NCBI RefSeq assembly: GCF_014269285.1
Contig: NZ_JACOAF010000020.1
Span: 1-64,000 of the forward strand
DNA: 64,000 nt
DNA from: Rufibacter sediminis
Lineage (GTDB): Bacteria; Bacteroidota; Bacteroidia; Cytophagales; Hymenobacteraceae
Direction of reading: 5' to 3'
Shown: positions 25,279 to 34,173 of the stretch, in pieces
How the letters are laid out: each line of letters begins with the position of its first letter
Position numbering within the stretch: the first letter of the stretch is position 1
The notes under the pieces: generated by a model
Told to the model about the DNA's origin: nothing
Databases searched by the model: none
Seen by the model: only the letters and a program-made list of their open reading frames with translations
Translations under genes and position numbers: made by a program

Positions 25279-26721
25279 CTACTTCCGGGACGAGTTCCGG
25301 TATTGATCAATGGCTGCGGCGGTCTCACGGGCCCCTTCTGCGTGTCCAGGCCTACGGGCGTTGGTATTAATAAGGATACCATCTGGCGAGATCATGAAAT
25401 ACGCCGGGAAAGATTTCACGTCGTAGTCCTTCAGGATCTGCGCCGAGAGGTCTGGCGCGTAGAGATGGATGCCCGGCAGTTTCTTCTGCGCGATGTTCTG
25501 TTTCCAGGTGTTCAGGTCCTCGCCTACGGTTACCTGCAACAGTACGATGTCTTTGGCCGCCAACTGCTCGGCGAAATATTTATAAGCCTGCTGGTCAACG
25601 GTGCAGATACCGCAGTGCGTGCGCCAGAAGCCCAAGTACACAATCTTGTTTTTGAAATCACTCAGAGACACACTGTCTCCTTTTGCTGACAACAACGTGA
25701 ACGCGGGCGCGGTGGAGCCCAAACCTACTCTTCTGAATTGCTTGTACTGGTCGTTGACGAACGAGATGAAATTGGCGTCTTTGGCTTCCTTTTTAAAATC
25801 CTGGTACATGGCATCGGCATCGGGTACGTACCCAAACCGGAACGACTGGGAAAGGATACGGGCCAGCATCATGTCGCGGGCGGTGCCCTGCAGCTCTTTT
25901 TTGGCTAAGCCATACAGGGTAGGGTAGTAGTCGCGCTCCATGTTGCTGGGTTGCTGCTGCAGCGCCCGGAACTGGAAATAGTTGTTCAGAAAATCAAGGT
26001 AGGCCTGGTTCCGGAGTGCACCCGGCATGTTGAGGTTAACCTGCTTCAGGAAATCATAGTAGTTTGCGGAGAGCTGGGGCGGCAAGTCACCCACTCGTTT
26101 CCGGACATCTACGTAGGTCAACCGATCGTTGGCGTAGCCAAACTCAATCTGCGCCTGGGCATAGGCCTTGAACGCGTCAGACACTTTGGTCTTTTTCAGG
26201 AATTTCTCTAGAAAAGCAAGCTGGTCTTCCTTCCGTTCCTCCAGGAACAGCAGGAATTCCTTTTCCCGTTTGTGGATATTGTCGGGCAGCACCTGGTAAT
26301 CTTCTTCCTCTTCAAACTCGCGCTCAAACTGCAAGAGGTAGTTGTTCTCATTGACTCCCTGGCCCTTCATTTTCACGCTGGAGATGAAATCATCGGCCTC
26401 GGCGCGTACCTCCAGGTTGTCACCGGGCTGCAGAAACAGCATGATGGACTCGGGGCCGTGCACCAATTCGCCCAGCATGGGCTCGTTGACGGGCGCTTTG
26501 AGGGTGAATTCGCCGGTCTTAGACAACGCCACCGTGTGCGATTCACCGGAGTAAGAAGCCGGCACGGTATAGAGTTCCAGCAGAATACTGTCACTCACCG
26601 GGTTGTTGATCTTGCCGCTGATGGTGACCGTTGCCTGCGCCCAGGAAGCAGAAAAAGTACTAACGCACAGCGCCAGACTTAAAACTAAAGAAGTTGCAAA
26701 TCTTTTGACGGGGAAAGACAT
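25279..26721 (-). CDS. Thioredoxin-like (TlpA/redoxin) exported protein
   Basis: 480 residues from the ATG at 26721 (MSFPVKRFATS); the TTG extension to 26733 adds nothing. Signal peptide (about 1-27, ending ASWAQA). The N-terminal part has a DUF4369-like beta domain (VTISGKINNP, EFTLKAPVNEP), then a charged helical middle (EEERKEDQLAFLEKFLKK). The C-terminal thioredoxin fold has active site WRTHCGICT, a CxxC. Predicted periplasmic disulfide oxidoreductase, similar to TlpA/ResA proteins that reduce apocytochrome c or keep thiols reduced; the exact role is not decided. Confidence 0.82.
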   Translation of the reverse strand: MSFPVKRFATSLVLSLALCVSTFSASWAQATVTISGKINNPVSDSILLELYTVPASYSGESHTVALSKTGEFTLKAPVNEPMLGELVHGPESIMLFLQPGDNLEVRAEADDFISSVKMKGQGVNENNYLLQFEREFEEEEDYQVLPDNIHKREKEFLLFLEERKEDQLAFLEKFLKKTKVSDAFKAYAQAQIEFGYANDRLTYVDVRKRVGDLPPQLSANYYDFLKQVNLNMPGALRNQAYLDFLNNYFQFRALQQQPSNMERDYYPTLYGLAKKELQGTARDMMLARILSQSFRFGYVPDADAMYQDFKKEAKDANFISFVNDQYKQFRRVGLGSTAPAFTLLSAKGDSVSLSDFKNKIVYLGFWRTHCGICTVDQQAYKYFAEQLAAKDIVLLQVTVGEDLNTWKQNIAQKKLPGIHLYAPDLSAQILKDYDVKSFPAYFMISPDGILINTNARRPGHAEGARETAAAIDQYRNSSRK

Positions 26722-26809
26722 CTTGAATAACAATAGAAAAGTATAAGATCTAGGGTTCAGTAATGGCTTTCTAACGACAGCTGCTATAAAAATAGTTCAA
26801 AGTACCCGC

Positions 26810-28189
26810 TTATCCAAACAAACCACTGAACACTTCCTCCAATCTGCTGGCTGCATGAATCCTTATATTGAACCGGCTCAAATCTACCCCCTTTTTATTA
26901 TATTTCGAGATAAAGATATCCTGAAAACCCAATTTCTCTGCCTCAGAGATGCGCTGCTCAATGCGGTGCACCGCGCGTACCTCGCCTCCCAAGCCTACCT
27001 CGGCGGCAAAACAGGTGGTATGCGGAATAGCCACATCTTCAAACGAGGACAACAGCGCAGCACAGATGGCCAGGTCCAGCGCCGGGTCTTCTACTTTCAA
27101 GCCGCCGGCGATGTTCAGGAACACGTCCTGCATGCCCAGCTTAAAGCCACCGCGCTTCTCCAGCACCGCCAGCAGCATGTTCAGGCGTTTGGCATCATAG
27201 CCGGTGGTGCTGCGCTGCGGCGTGCCGTACGTGGCGGGCGTGACCAGGCTCTGCACCTCAATCAAAAGAGGACGGTTGCCTTCCATGGTGCCGCCAATAG
27301 TAATGCCGCTGAATGCCTCATCGCGCTGCGAAATCAGGATCTCAGACGGGTTGCTCACCTCGCGCAGGCCCGTGCCCAGCATCTCGTAAATCCCCAACTC
27401 AGACGTGCTCCCGAAGCGGTTTTTGGTGGTGCGCAGGATGCGGTAGGTCATGTGGCGGTCGCCCTCAAACTGCAGCACAGTATCTACCATGTGCTCCAGG
27501 ATCTTGGGCCCGGCCAGATTGCCTTCTTTGGTGATGTGCCCGATCAAGAACACCGGCGTGCCGCTCTCCTTCGCAAATTTGAGCAGCTCGGCGGTACACT
27601 CGCGCACCTGGGCCACGCTGCCCGCGCCGCTCTCAATAAAGGAGGAATGCAGCGTCTGGATGGAGTCAATGATGAGGACATCGGGCTGGAGTTGCTCAAT
27701 CTGCTTGAAGATGTTCTGGGTGCCGGTCTCGGTGAGGATGAAACAGTTGGGGTGCTTGGCGCCCAGCCGCTCGGCCCGCATCTTGATCTGCTGCTCGCTT
27801 TCCTCGCCGGAGATGTAGAGCACGCGCTGGCTGCGCAGGCTCAACGCGATCTGCAGCATTAGCGTGGATTTGCCAATGCCGGGTTCGCCCCCGATCAACA
27901 CCATGGAGCCAGGCACGATGCCGCCGCCCAGCACGCGATTCAGCTCGGCGTCCTCGGTTTCAATGCGAGCTTGCTCAGAATACGTGATCTCCCCGATGGG
28001 CTTGGGTTTGCTGGCGACCTGCTGGCTGCTGGTGCCCACTTTCCAGGCGGTGGTAGGTGTCACGTCCTCGCGGGCCACCACTTCCTCTACGTAGGTGTTC
28101 CACTCGCCGCAGGCCGGGCACCGGCCTATCCATTTAGCCGACTGCGCCCCGCAGCTCTGGCAGAAATATGCTGTTTTGATTTTAGCCAT
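26810..28189 (-). CDS. radA: DNA repair protein RadA
   Basis: 459 residues. The N-terminal zinc ribbon CQSCGAQSAKWIGRCPACGEW leads to a RecA-like ATPase with Walker A GGEPGIGKST, the RadA-specific KNRFGS motif, and a C-terminal Lon-protease-like domain. Helps branch migration of recombination intermediates. I take the ATG at 28189 (MAKIKTAYFC); the open frame upstream to 28210 adds 7 codons with no family match. The downstream gap to the thioredoxin-like gene is about 90 bases; no shared operon is evident. Confidence 0.96.
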   Translation of the reverse strand: MAKIKTAYFCQSCGAQSAKWIGRCPACGEWNTYVEEVVAREDVTPTTAWKVGTSSQQVASKPKPIGEITYSEQARIETEDAELNRVLGGGIVPGSMVLIGGEPGIGKSTLMLQIALSLRSQRVLYISGEESEQQIKMRAERLGAKHPNCFILTETGTQNIFKQIEQLQPDVLIIDSIQTLHSSFIESGAGSVAQVRECTAELLKFAKESGTPVFLIGHITKEGNLAGPKILEHMVDTVLQFEGDRHMTYRILRTTKNRFGSTSELGIYEMLGTGLREVSNPSEILISQRDEAFSGITIGGTMEGNRPLLIEVQSLVTPATYGTPQRSTTGYDAKRLNMLLAVLEKRGGFKLGMQDVFLNIAGGLKVEDPALDLAICAALLSSFEDVAIPHTTCFAAEVGLGGEVRAVHRIEQRISEAEKLGFQDIFISKYNKKGVDLSRFNIRIHAASRLEEVFSGLFG

Positions 28190-28283
28190 AAGAATGATTT
28201 TCCGCGCCACGAAAAAAGTGAAGGTAAGGATTCGGCGGCAGATTCAGCGGATACAGAGAGAACAAATCTACGGTATAAATACT

Positions 28284-28324
28284 CCCGTTTTAACCCTGAT
28301 TTTCTAAAAAAAGGTCAAAAACAG
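28284..28324 (+). repeat. Dispersed palindromic element, copy 9
   Basis: CCCGTTTTAACCCTGATTTTC then AAAAAAAGGTCAAAAACAG. Lies between the divergent radA and lipoprotein genes. Confidence 0.55.
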
Positions 28325-28397
28325 ACGCCGGGCTTTTCTCTACGTCAGCCATTTAGGCGCGGTTTCCGTTCATAGATTTCCAGTTAAGTACAAGACC

Positions 28398-28853
28398 ATG
28401 AAGAAGATAAAAAACCGCCTAGCCAGTGTACTCTTTGCCCTCGCCGCTTTTTACATGACCAGTTGCCAGACCACTGCTCCCGTGGGTCCAGACGCATCAG
28501 CGAATGCTACTGTCACCGATGAAAACGCCGTCATGGATACCCTCGTGCGGTATTCGCCCCAGCGGGTGGATGTGCGGGGCACCATCACCCAACGGGAGTA
28601 CAACCAGGGCCAGATGCTGATTCTGGTGGAGGGAATCACGGACCAGAACACCCGGTTCAGCCGGGCGGTGGTGCTGGTGACGCCTATCACCCAGATTGTG
28701 GGCCTGAACGGAAGAACCATCAGTTTAAGCGAGTTGCAGAACGGGCAGCAGGTGGCTATTATGTTCCGGGGCCGCTACCGCGAGTCGGTCTCCGGTTTTT
28801 CGGCGCAAGCCGTGGCCCGCAAGATGTGGATTGAACCGCTGGGCGGCTACTAA
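28398..28853 (+). CDS. Hypothetical lipoprotein
   Basis: 151 residues with a signal peptide and lipobox MTSC near residue 22. The mature part is beta-rich (VDVRGTITQREYNQGQMLIL, QVAIMFRGRYRESV), resembling small periplasmic or outer-membrane-anchored beta-barrel/OB-like domains. No named family recognised. Lnt, in this window, would complete its acylation. ATG at 28398, 30 bases past a palindromic element region. Followed by a separate gene 160 bases away. Confidence 0.65.
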   Translation: MKKIKNRLASVLFALAAFYMTSCQTTAPVGPDASANATVTDENAVMDTLVRYSPQRVDVRGTITQREYNQGQMLILVEGITDQNTRFSRAVVLVTPITQIVGLNGRTISLSELQNGQQVAIMFRGRYRESVSGFSAQAVARKMWIEPLGGY

Positions 28854-29014
28854 CATCGGCGGCAGCCTGACTTCGGGAATTACTTCTGAAGGATGACCTG
28901 GCATTTACCGCGGCATCTTTGTGCATAAACCATAGGTGCACGCGCAGTTATGCCCTGATTATGAGCCTTTTTTTGTAAATTGCCGCCAAATCAGGTTTGG
29001 CTTTGGCTTCTTCT

Positions 29015-30088
29015 ATGTCGCGCTTTTTTCTTCGTTCGGCTCTGGCTCTTGGCGGGCTGCTCTTCATGTTTCAGGTGGCGGCTACCGCGCAGGCGGGGAA
29101 ACCCATCAAAATCGCTGATCTGGAGGTGCAGGTAGCGGGTAAGGGGCAACCGGCCACGCAATTTGAGTATGCGTTTCAGGCCGGCGATGTACTGGTTCTG
29201 GACCTGGACAACAAAACCAAGACCAGCTACACCGTTACCGTTCAGGAGTATTTCTCTAAATCGCCGCTCTACAGCACCCAGGAAACCAAGAAACTGAACA
29301 ACCTGCGCCTGACGGTCCCGCAGAAATCGGTGTACATTCTCACGTTCCAGAGTTTATCGGAGACCAGCACCCGAAGCCATTTCACGCTCACCCGCATCCC
29401 TAAAAGCGAGGCCACGCAGAATTTCAGCACGCTGGTGGCCTGGCGCACCGTGCAAGACACCACCTGGACCACCGCCACCGAGAAAGTGCTGGTGAAGAAC
29501 GACCTGAAACCCGAGACAGTGGTGGACAAAACCTTTCGGCTGGCCTCGCTCACCAACCTCACCAGCAACAACCGCAGCACCGAACGCTTCAAACTGCCGG
29601 CCGGCACCAAGCATTGGGTGTATTGGGTAGGCGTGGGGCAGGAATCGGTGCAGGCGCTGCAGGAAACGGGCAAGACGCTGGCCAAAGGCGCCACGGCGCT
29701 GCTGACGGGTAGTAATCCGCTGGTGGCGTTTGGGTTGGGTTTGCTGCCGCAATTGCCGCAGGTAAAATCCAGCGGTTACATCAGCTATTACCTGTTCAAT
29801 AAAAACCAAGCGTACCTATTCCGGGAAGACGAAGACGGCTGGAAACCTTACGGCGTGGCCCGCGGCAAAGATGTTCTGTCTGATTACGGCAAAGTGCTGG
29901 CGAGCCAGACTCCCAAAACCGATGACGGCTTTCTGTACCTGGGCTTCGAGAACCCCAGCACCATCACCGGCCTGGACCTTACCCTGAAAGTGGTGGCCTT
30001 CGTGGACAATCCTGTGTACCAGACCCGTACCGTGCGAAAACCCGCCAAAATCACCACTCGCCGCGAGCCCCTGCTGGCCGCCGAGTAA
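29015..30088 (+). CDS. Exported hypothetical protein
   Basis: 357 residues from the ATG at 29015 (MSRFFLRSALALGG); a TTG frame start at 28997 is less likely. A signal peptide ends near AATAQA. The mature protein is mostly beta, with a DUF-like first domain (EYAFQAGDVLVLDLDNKTKTS) and a hydrophobic stretch near 225-245 (GATALLTGSNPLVAFGLGLL). No function known to me. A palindromic element follows the stop by 2 bases. Confidence 0.6.
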   Translation: MSRFFLRSALALGGLLFMFQVAATAQAGKPIKIADLEVQVAGKGQPATQFEYAFQAGDVLVLDLDNKTKTSYTVTVQEYFSKSPLYSTQETKKLNNLRLTVPQKSVYILTFQSLSETSTRSHFTLTRIPKSEATQNFSTLVAWRTVQDTTWTTATEKVLVKNDLKPETVVDKTFRLASLTNLTSNNRSTERFKLPAGTKHWVYWVGVGQESVQALQETGKTLAKGATALLTGSNPLVAFGLGLLPQLPQVKSSGYISYYLFNKNQAYLFREDEDGWKPYGVARGKDVLSDYGKVLASQTPKTDDGFLYLGFENPSTITGLDLTLKVVAFVDNPVYQTRTVRKPAKITTRREPLLAAE

Positions 30089-30090
30089 TT

Positions 30091-30128
30091 CCGTTTTAAG
30101 CCTGTATTTTCAGAAACAGGCCAAAACC
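30091..30128 (+). repeat. Dispersed palindromic element, copy 10
   Basis: CCGTTTTAAGCCTGTATTTT, CAG centre, AAACAGGCCAAAACC. Begins 2 bases after a stop codon and ends 8 bases before the RsmF promoter. Confidence 0.75.
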
Positions 30129-30136
30129 AGAAGTCG

Positions 30137-30144
30137 TATCTTTG
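30137..30144 (+). promoter_or_regulatory. RsmF gene -7 box
   Basis: TATCTTTG, exact consensus, 35 bases before the ATG at 30180. No matching -33 TTG seen at the usual spacing. Confidence 0.45.
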
Positions 30145-30179
30145 CGGGAGCTTCGGCCTAAACCCGGGCACCTTCGTTT

Positions 30180-31601
30180 ATGAGCCTCGCACTTCCCGCC
30201 CCTTTCCAGACCCGCATGCAGACGCAGTTGGGCGCTGCCTATCCGGCCTTTGCCGATGCCCTGGCGCAGCCTTCGCCCACCAGCATCCGGGTAAACCGCG
30301 CGAAGATGGCCCTGCCCACCCATCTGCCCAAAGTGCCCTGGACCGAAACTGGATTTTACCTATCGGCTAGGCCGAGTTTTACCCTGGACCCCATGTTTCA
30401 CGGCGGCGGGTATTACGTGCAGGAGGCCAGTTCCATGTTTCTGGAGCAGGCCCTGCGGCAAAGCGTGGATCTGAGCGAACCGCTGGCCGTGCTGGATCTG
30501 TGCGGCGCGCCCGGCGGAAAATCGACGCACATCGCCTCGCTGCTTTCCCCGGAAAGCCTGCTGGTAGCCAACGAGGTCATCAAACCCCGGGCCAACATCC
30601 TGGCCGAGAACATCCAGAAGTGGGGCTCCGGCAACGTAGTGGTGACGAACAACGACCCCAGCCACATCGGGCAGCTGACCGGCTTTTTCGATGTGCTAGT
30701 GGTAGACGCGCCTTGCTCCGGCGAGGGCATGTTCCGGAAAGACCCCGATGCCATGAACGAGTGGTCGGAGGCCAACGTGAAGCTCTGCTCTGAGCGCCAG
30801 CGCCGCATTCTCATGGATGTCTGGGACGCGCTCAAGCCCGGCGGCGTGCTCATCTACAGCACCTGCACCTACAACCTGGAGGAAAACGAGGAAAACTTGG
30901 CCTGGCTGGCACAGCAGCAGGACGCCGAGACCATCGGCTTAGAACTTTCTCCCGACTGGGGCGTGACCCCAACCGAACTGGAAGGCATGCACGGCTACCG
31001 CTTCTATCCGCACCAAACGCAGGGCGAAGGCTTCTTTCTGGCTGCCGTCCGCAAAACCGACGGGGAAGAGGCGCGCACGTTCAAGAAAAGCAAGCGCCCG
31101 TTTCTGGTGCTGGCCTCCAAGCAGGAAAAGAGTTTAGTGCAGGATTGGCTAAACGAGCCCCAAAACTGGGAACTGGTGAAGCACAAGGAAGTATTACGCG
31201 CCCTTCCCAAAGCCTGGATGCTGGAACTGGAGCAACTCTACGAGAACCTGCGCGTGGTCTACGGCGGCATTGAACTGGCCGAGGTCATGAAGAACAACGC
31301 CAAACCCCTGCCTGCCCTGGCCCTTTCCCAACACCTTTCCGCCGATGCTTTCCCCCGCGCCGAGGTCGATTTTCCCACTGCCCTCAAGTTCCTCCACCGC
31401 GAGGACATTGATTTGGAGAACTCGGCCAACGGCTGGGTACTGGTGCAGTTCAACGGCGTACCGCTGGGCTGGGGCAAGAAACTCCAGAACCGCGTCAACA
31501 ACCACTATCCCAAAGAATGGCGCATCCGGATGAGCCTGGACGAAGCGTTAAAACCGGAGAATGTGGCAGGTTTGTTTACGCTGGGGAAGAGTGCCAAGTA
31601 G
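30180..31601 (+). CDS. RsmF/NOL1-type rRNA cytosine-C5 methyltransferase
   Basis: 473 residues. The SAM-binding fold has DLCGAPGGKSTHIA, and the two catalytic cysteines appear as DAPCSGEGMFRK and STCTYNLEENE. The C-terminal part (about 310-473) is the extended RsmF-like domain. Methylates cytosine C5 in 16S rRNA; the RsmF assignment over RsmB follows the C-terminal length and the lack of an N-terminal NusB-like domain, and target C1407 is inference. Own promoter 35 bases upstream. Confidence 0.88.
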   Translation: MSLALPAPFQTRMQTQLGAAYPAFADALAQPSPTSIRVNRAKMALPTHLPKVPWTETGFYLSARPSFTLDPMFHGGGYYVQEASSMFLEQALRQSVDLSEPLAVLDLCGAPGGKSTHIASLLSPESLLVANEVIKPRANILAENIQKWGSGNVVVTNNDPSHIGQLTGFFDVLVVDAPCSGEGMFRKDPDAMNEWSEANVKLCSERQRRILMDVWDALKPGGVLIYSTCTYNLEENEENLAWLAQQQDAETIGLELSPDWGVTPTELEGMHGYRFYPHQTQGEGFFLAAVRKTDGEEARTFKKSKRPFLVLASKQEKSLVQDWLNEPQNWELVKHKEVLRALPKAWMLELEQLYENLRVVYGGIELAEVMKNNAKPLPALALSQHLSADAFPRAEVDFPTALKFLHREDIDLENSANGWVLVQFNGVPLGWGKKLQNRVNNHYPKEWRIRMSLDEALKPENVAGLFTLGKSAK

Positions 31602-31615
31602 CAAGATTTCCCATT

Positions 31616-31654
31616 CCGTTTTGGGCCTGTTCTGATGAAAACAGGCCTAAATAG
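31616..31654 (+). repeat. Dispersed palindromic element, copy 11
   Basis: CCGTTTTGGGCCTGTTCTG, ATG centre, AAAACAGGCCTAAATAG. Begins 15 bases past the RsmF stop. Confidence 0.75.
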
Positions 31655-31749
31655 AAGTCTCAGCCATTTGCAAACTTGCTATGGCGCACAAGTAACTTCC
31701 GCGGTTTACAATGGAAAGTGCTTTGGTTAAATATTACAGCGCACCCTCT

Positions 31750-32406
31750 ATGAACAACTATTTTCAGAAAGTAACTTTGACTGCAATCCTGTCTCTAGTT
31801 GCACTATGCATTTCGTGTGAACCAAGGAAGCAGAAAGATGTTGCTATAGAAAAATCTACTGTTCTGAAACCTATTTCTACGGACTCCACCCAACAGAATA
31901 GGCAAGGTACTTCAGATACCATCTATTCAAGCGAGACAGTCAAAATCCTCGGAGATACTACTTCTGCCAAACATAAGATTGACTATGCTTATGTGAAGTT
32001 TGAGCCTTTCATAGGCTTTTCTGACTTCAAAGTAGATGCCGTTTATGAAGGGAAACATGTACCACTTGACTACAAGAGCAACCCTATCGCAAAGGAATTC
32101 AAGACCATAATCACCGAGACCTACAACAAAGAAGGCGTAAATTTTGGAGGTCACTATACCTTTGTCAAGTGGGGCTGTGGTTCCGCCTGTCAGTCAAGCG
32201 CCATTGTAGACGTGAGAACAGGGAAAGTATATGAAGGACCTGGTGCTGCTCAAGGCTATAGCTTCGAAAAAGACAGCCGTATGCTACTTGTAAATCCGCC
32301 TGAGGACAATGGTTTCTTCGCTGATTGTGCCTATTGTCATCCGGAAATATACATCTGGAACGAACAAACAAAGGCTTTCGAACAAAGACTGCCCATCCTT
32401 GATTGA
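31750..32406 (+). CDS. Hypothetical lipoprotein, lower GC
   Basis: 218 residues from the ATG at 31750 (MNNYFQKVT); a 13-codon upstream extension is unlikely. A signal peptide ends in lipobox CISC. The mature protein has paired cysteines (GCGSACQSS and DCAYCHPE) that may be disulfide-bonded. No domain recognised. Base composition is more A/T than the neighbours, which may point to a different ancestry. It is flanked by the RsmF gene and by a dispersed-repeat region, and faces RlmI across a bidirectional terminator. Confidence 0.6.
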   Translation: MNNYFQKVTLTAILSLVALCISCEPRKQKDVAIEKSTVLKPISTDSTQQNRQGTSDTIYSSETVKILGDTTSAKHKIDYAYVKFEPFIGFSDFKVDAVYEGKHVPLDYKSNPIAKEFKTIITETYNKEGVNFGGHYTFVKWGCGSACQSSAIVDVRTGKVYEGPGAAQGYSFEKDSRMLLVNPPEDNGFFADCAYCHPEIYIWNEQTKAFEQRLPILD

Positions 32407-32437
32407 CGGATATGTTCAGCAAAGGCGCTCCCATTCT

Positions 32438-32656
32438 GGCGCGAGTCTCCAGACTCGTGCCTACGGATAATGGGTAGTCTCCAGACTACCCTCGCTGCCC
32501 GGCAGCGAAAGGTTCATTTCCGATCCTTTTTGGCTCAAATTTACTTCCGTGCCCTCTGAGTTATACCAATTCATACACGTTCAAGAAATAACAGGTGGTT
32601 CCCGGCGAGTCTGGAGACTCGCTTCATCCTTTGGCACGAGACTGGAGTCTCGCGCC
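32438..32656. mobile_element. MITE-like element with 24-bp inverted ends
   Basis: Ends GGCGCGAGTCTCCAGACTCG (32438-32457, then TGCC) and the inverted counterpart at 32633-32656 differ only by a compensated swap of the two central bases on each side. Inside are two further palindromes with the same GTCTCCAGAC core (32472-32491 and 32605-32622). No transposase gene inside. I infer a non-autonomous element. Confidence 0.5.
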
Positions 32657-32686
32657 AGTCCTTCTCCGGAAACTAGCGGTCACAAA

Positions 32687-32736
32687 AAAACAGGAAGGTC
32701 TCTGCTGTTAATTACTGGCAGAGACCTTCCTGTTTT
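32687..32736. terminator. Bidirectional terminator
   Basis: 19-bp perfect stem (32687-32705 with 32718-32736), 12-base loop, AAAAA/TTTT tails. Sits between the convergent lipoprotein and rlmI genes. Confidence 0.85.
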
Positions 32737-32765
32737 AGGGCCGTTTTCTTGAAAGTAGCCTCAAA
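32731..32765 (+). repeat. Dispersed palindromic element, copy 12 (partial)
   Basis: GTTTTAGGGCCGTTTTCTTGAAA with a degenerate right arm, overlapping the end of the terminator. Confidence 0.45.
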
Positions 32766-32816
32766 TCATCATTTAAATTCAGAAGCTGGACTCTAGCGTT
32801 TAAAGTCTAAGTTCTA

Positions 32817-32850
32817 ACATCATGCTACTTGATACATGCTACTTGATACC
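32817..32850. repeat. Heptad simple repeat (GATACTTG type)
   Basis: ACATCATGCTACTTGATACA-like repetition of CTACTTGATAC twice in a row. A related block in slightly different spelling lies at 45306-45337. Confidence 0.55.
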
Positions 32851-32858
32851 AAAAAAAC

Positions 32859-34046
32859 CTATTCCACGTACAGCACCAGGCCTTTCAGGTACTCGCCTTC
32901 AGGGTGGAAGATGCTGACGGGGTGGTCGGCGGGTTGCGAGAGGTGGTGCATGACTTTCACGTTACGCCCGGCTTCAATGGCGGCGGCCATGACGGTGCTC
33001 TGGAACAGGTATTTGTCTACCACGCCGGAACAGGAGAAGGTGAACAGGATGCCGCCGGGCTTAATTTTCTGGATGGCCTCGGCGTTCAGGCGTTTGTAGC
33101 CCATGAGCGCGTTGTGGCGCACTTTCTGGCTTTTTGCGAAGGCGGGCGGGTCCAGCACAATGAGGTCGTACTGGTTTTCGCGGCCTTTCATGAAGTCAAA
33201 CGTATCGGCGGCGTAAGCTTCGTGGCGGTCCTTGCCGTTGTTGAGGGCCGCGTTCTGGTCCGTCAGGTCGATGGCTTTTTTGGAGACATCCACGGAGTGC
33301 ACGGCGGTAGCGCCGGCGTTGAGGGCGTAGATGGAAAATCCGCCGGTATAGCAGAAGGTGTTGAGCACCGACTTTCCTTTGGAATAATGGGCCAGCAGTT
33401 GGCGGTTCTCGCGCTGGTCAATGAAAAAGCCGGTCTTCTGGCCGGTTACCCAATCTACTAGGAACTTGTTGCCGTTCTCGGTGACCACGTGCGGCGTGGA
33501 TGTTTCCCCAATAAGATAACCGTTCTGGCCTTGCTCGGGGCCTTTGCCCGGTAAAGTCTCGGCGCTTTTATCGTAAACGGCAGTGAGTTTTCCGTCATAG
33601 ACTTCCATGAGCGCCTGCGCGATGTGTTGTCGCACGTGGAACATGCCTACGTTGTGGGCCTGCAGCACGGCGGTATTGCCGTACACGTCTATGATGAGGC
33701 CGGGCAGGTTATCGCCCTCGGCGAAGACCAGGCGGTACACATCGGTGTCCGGGGTGTCCAGGAAGCCCTGCTCGCGGCGGTAGTCTACGGCCCGCTGAAC
33801 GCGGCTTTTCCAGAAGGCGTAATCGGGTTCCACTTCCTCAAACGAGAAGATGCGCACGGCAATGGAACCCGGTTGATAGTGCCCGATGCCCAGAAACTCG
33901 CGGCGGTTGGTGTACACGGCCACAATATCGCCTTCCTGCACATCGCCTTCCACCTTTTTGATGGCTCCCGAGAAAACCCAGGGGTGAAAACGTCGCAGGG
34001 AATGTTCTTTGCCGGCGTGCAGGAGGATAGAAGGAAGATTTGCCAT
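32859..34046 (-). CDS. rlmI: RlmI-like 23S rRNA cytosine-C5 methyltransferase
   Basis: 395 residues from the ATG at 34046 (MANLPSILL). N-terminal PUA domain (HPWVFSGAIKKVEGDVQEGD), then a class I SAM fold with NTFCYTGGFSIYA (motif I), LDPPAFAKS (motif IV), and STFS-like FTFSCSG with the catalytic cysteine region near the end. The set fits RlmI (C1962), whose second Cys is not strictly needed. Faces the lipoprotein gene across a shared terminator. A dispersed palindrome lies just upstream of the start. Confidence 0.9.
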   Translation of the reverse strand: MANLPSILLHAGKEHSLRRFHPWVFSGAIKKVEGDVQEGDIVAVYTNRREFLGIGHYQPGSIAVRIFSFEEVEPDYAFWKSRVQRAVDYRREQGFLDTPDTDVYRLVFAEGDNLPGLIIDVYGNTAVLQAHNVGMFHVRQHIAQALMEVYDGKLTAVYDKSAETLPGKGPEQGQNGYLIGETSTPHVVTENGNKFLVDWVTGQKTGFFIDQRENRQLLAHYSKGKSVLNTFCYTGGFSIYALNAGATAVHSVDVSKKAIDLTDQNAALNNGKDRHEAYAADTFDFMKGRENQYDLIVLDPPAFAKSQKVRHNALMGYKRLNAEAIQKIKPGGILFTFSCSGVVDKYLFQSTVMAAAIEAGRNVKVMHHLSQPADHPVSIFHPEGEYLKGLVLYVE

Positions 34047-34073
34047 AAGAAAAGGGACACCGCACAAAGGCGT

Positions 34074-34115
34074 CCGTTTTAGAGTTGTTTTTGCAAAAAT
34101 CGGTAAAAAATCCGG
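34074..34115 (+). repeat. Dispersed palindromic element, copy 13
   Basis: CCGTTTTAGAGTTGTTTTTG then CAAAAATCGGTAAAAAATCC. Between the divergent rlmI and dipeptidase genes. Confidence 0.5.
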
Positions 34116-34173
34116 CTTTGCGGTGCCCTACTAGTTGGTTCTTCGTAAACTCGCGGTCAGACCGATCTCCCGT

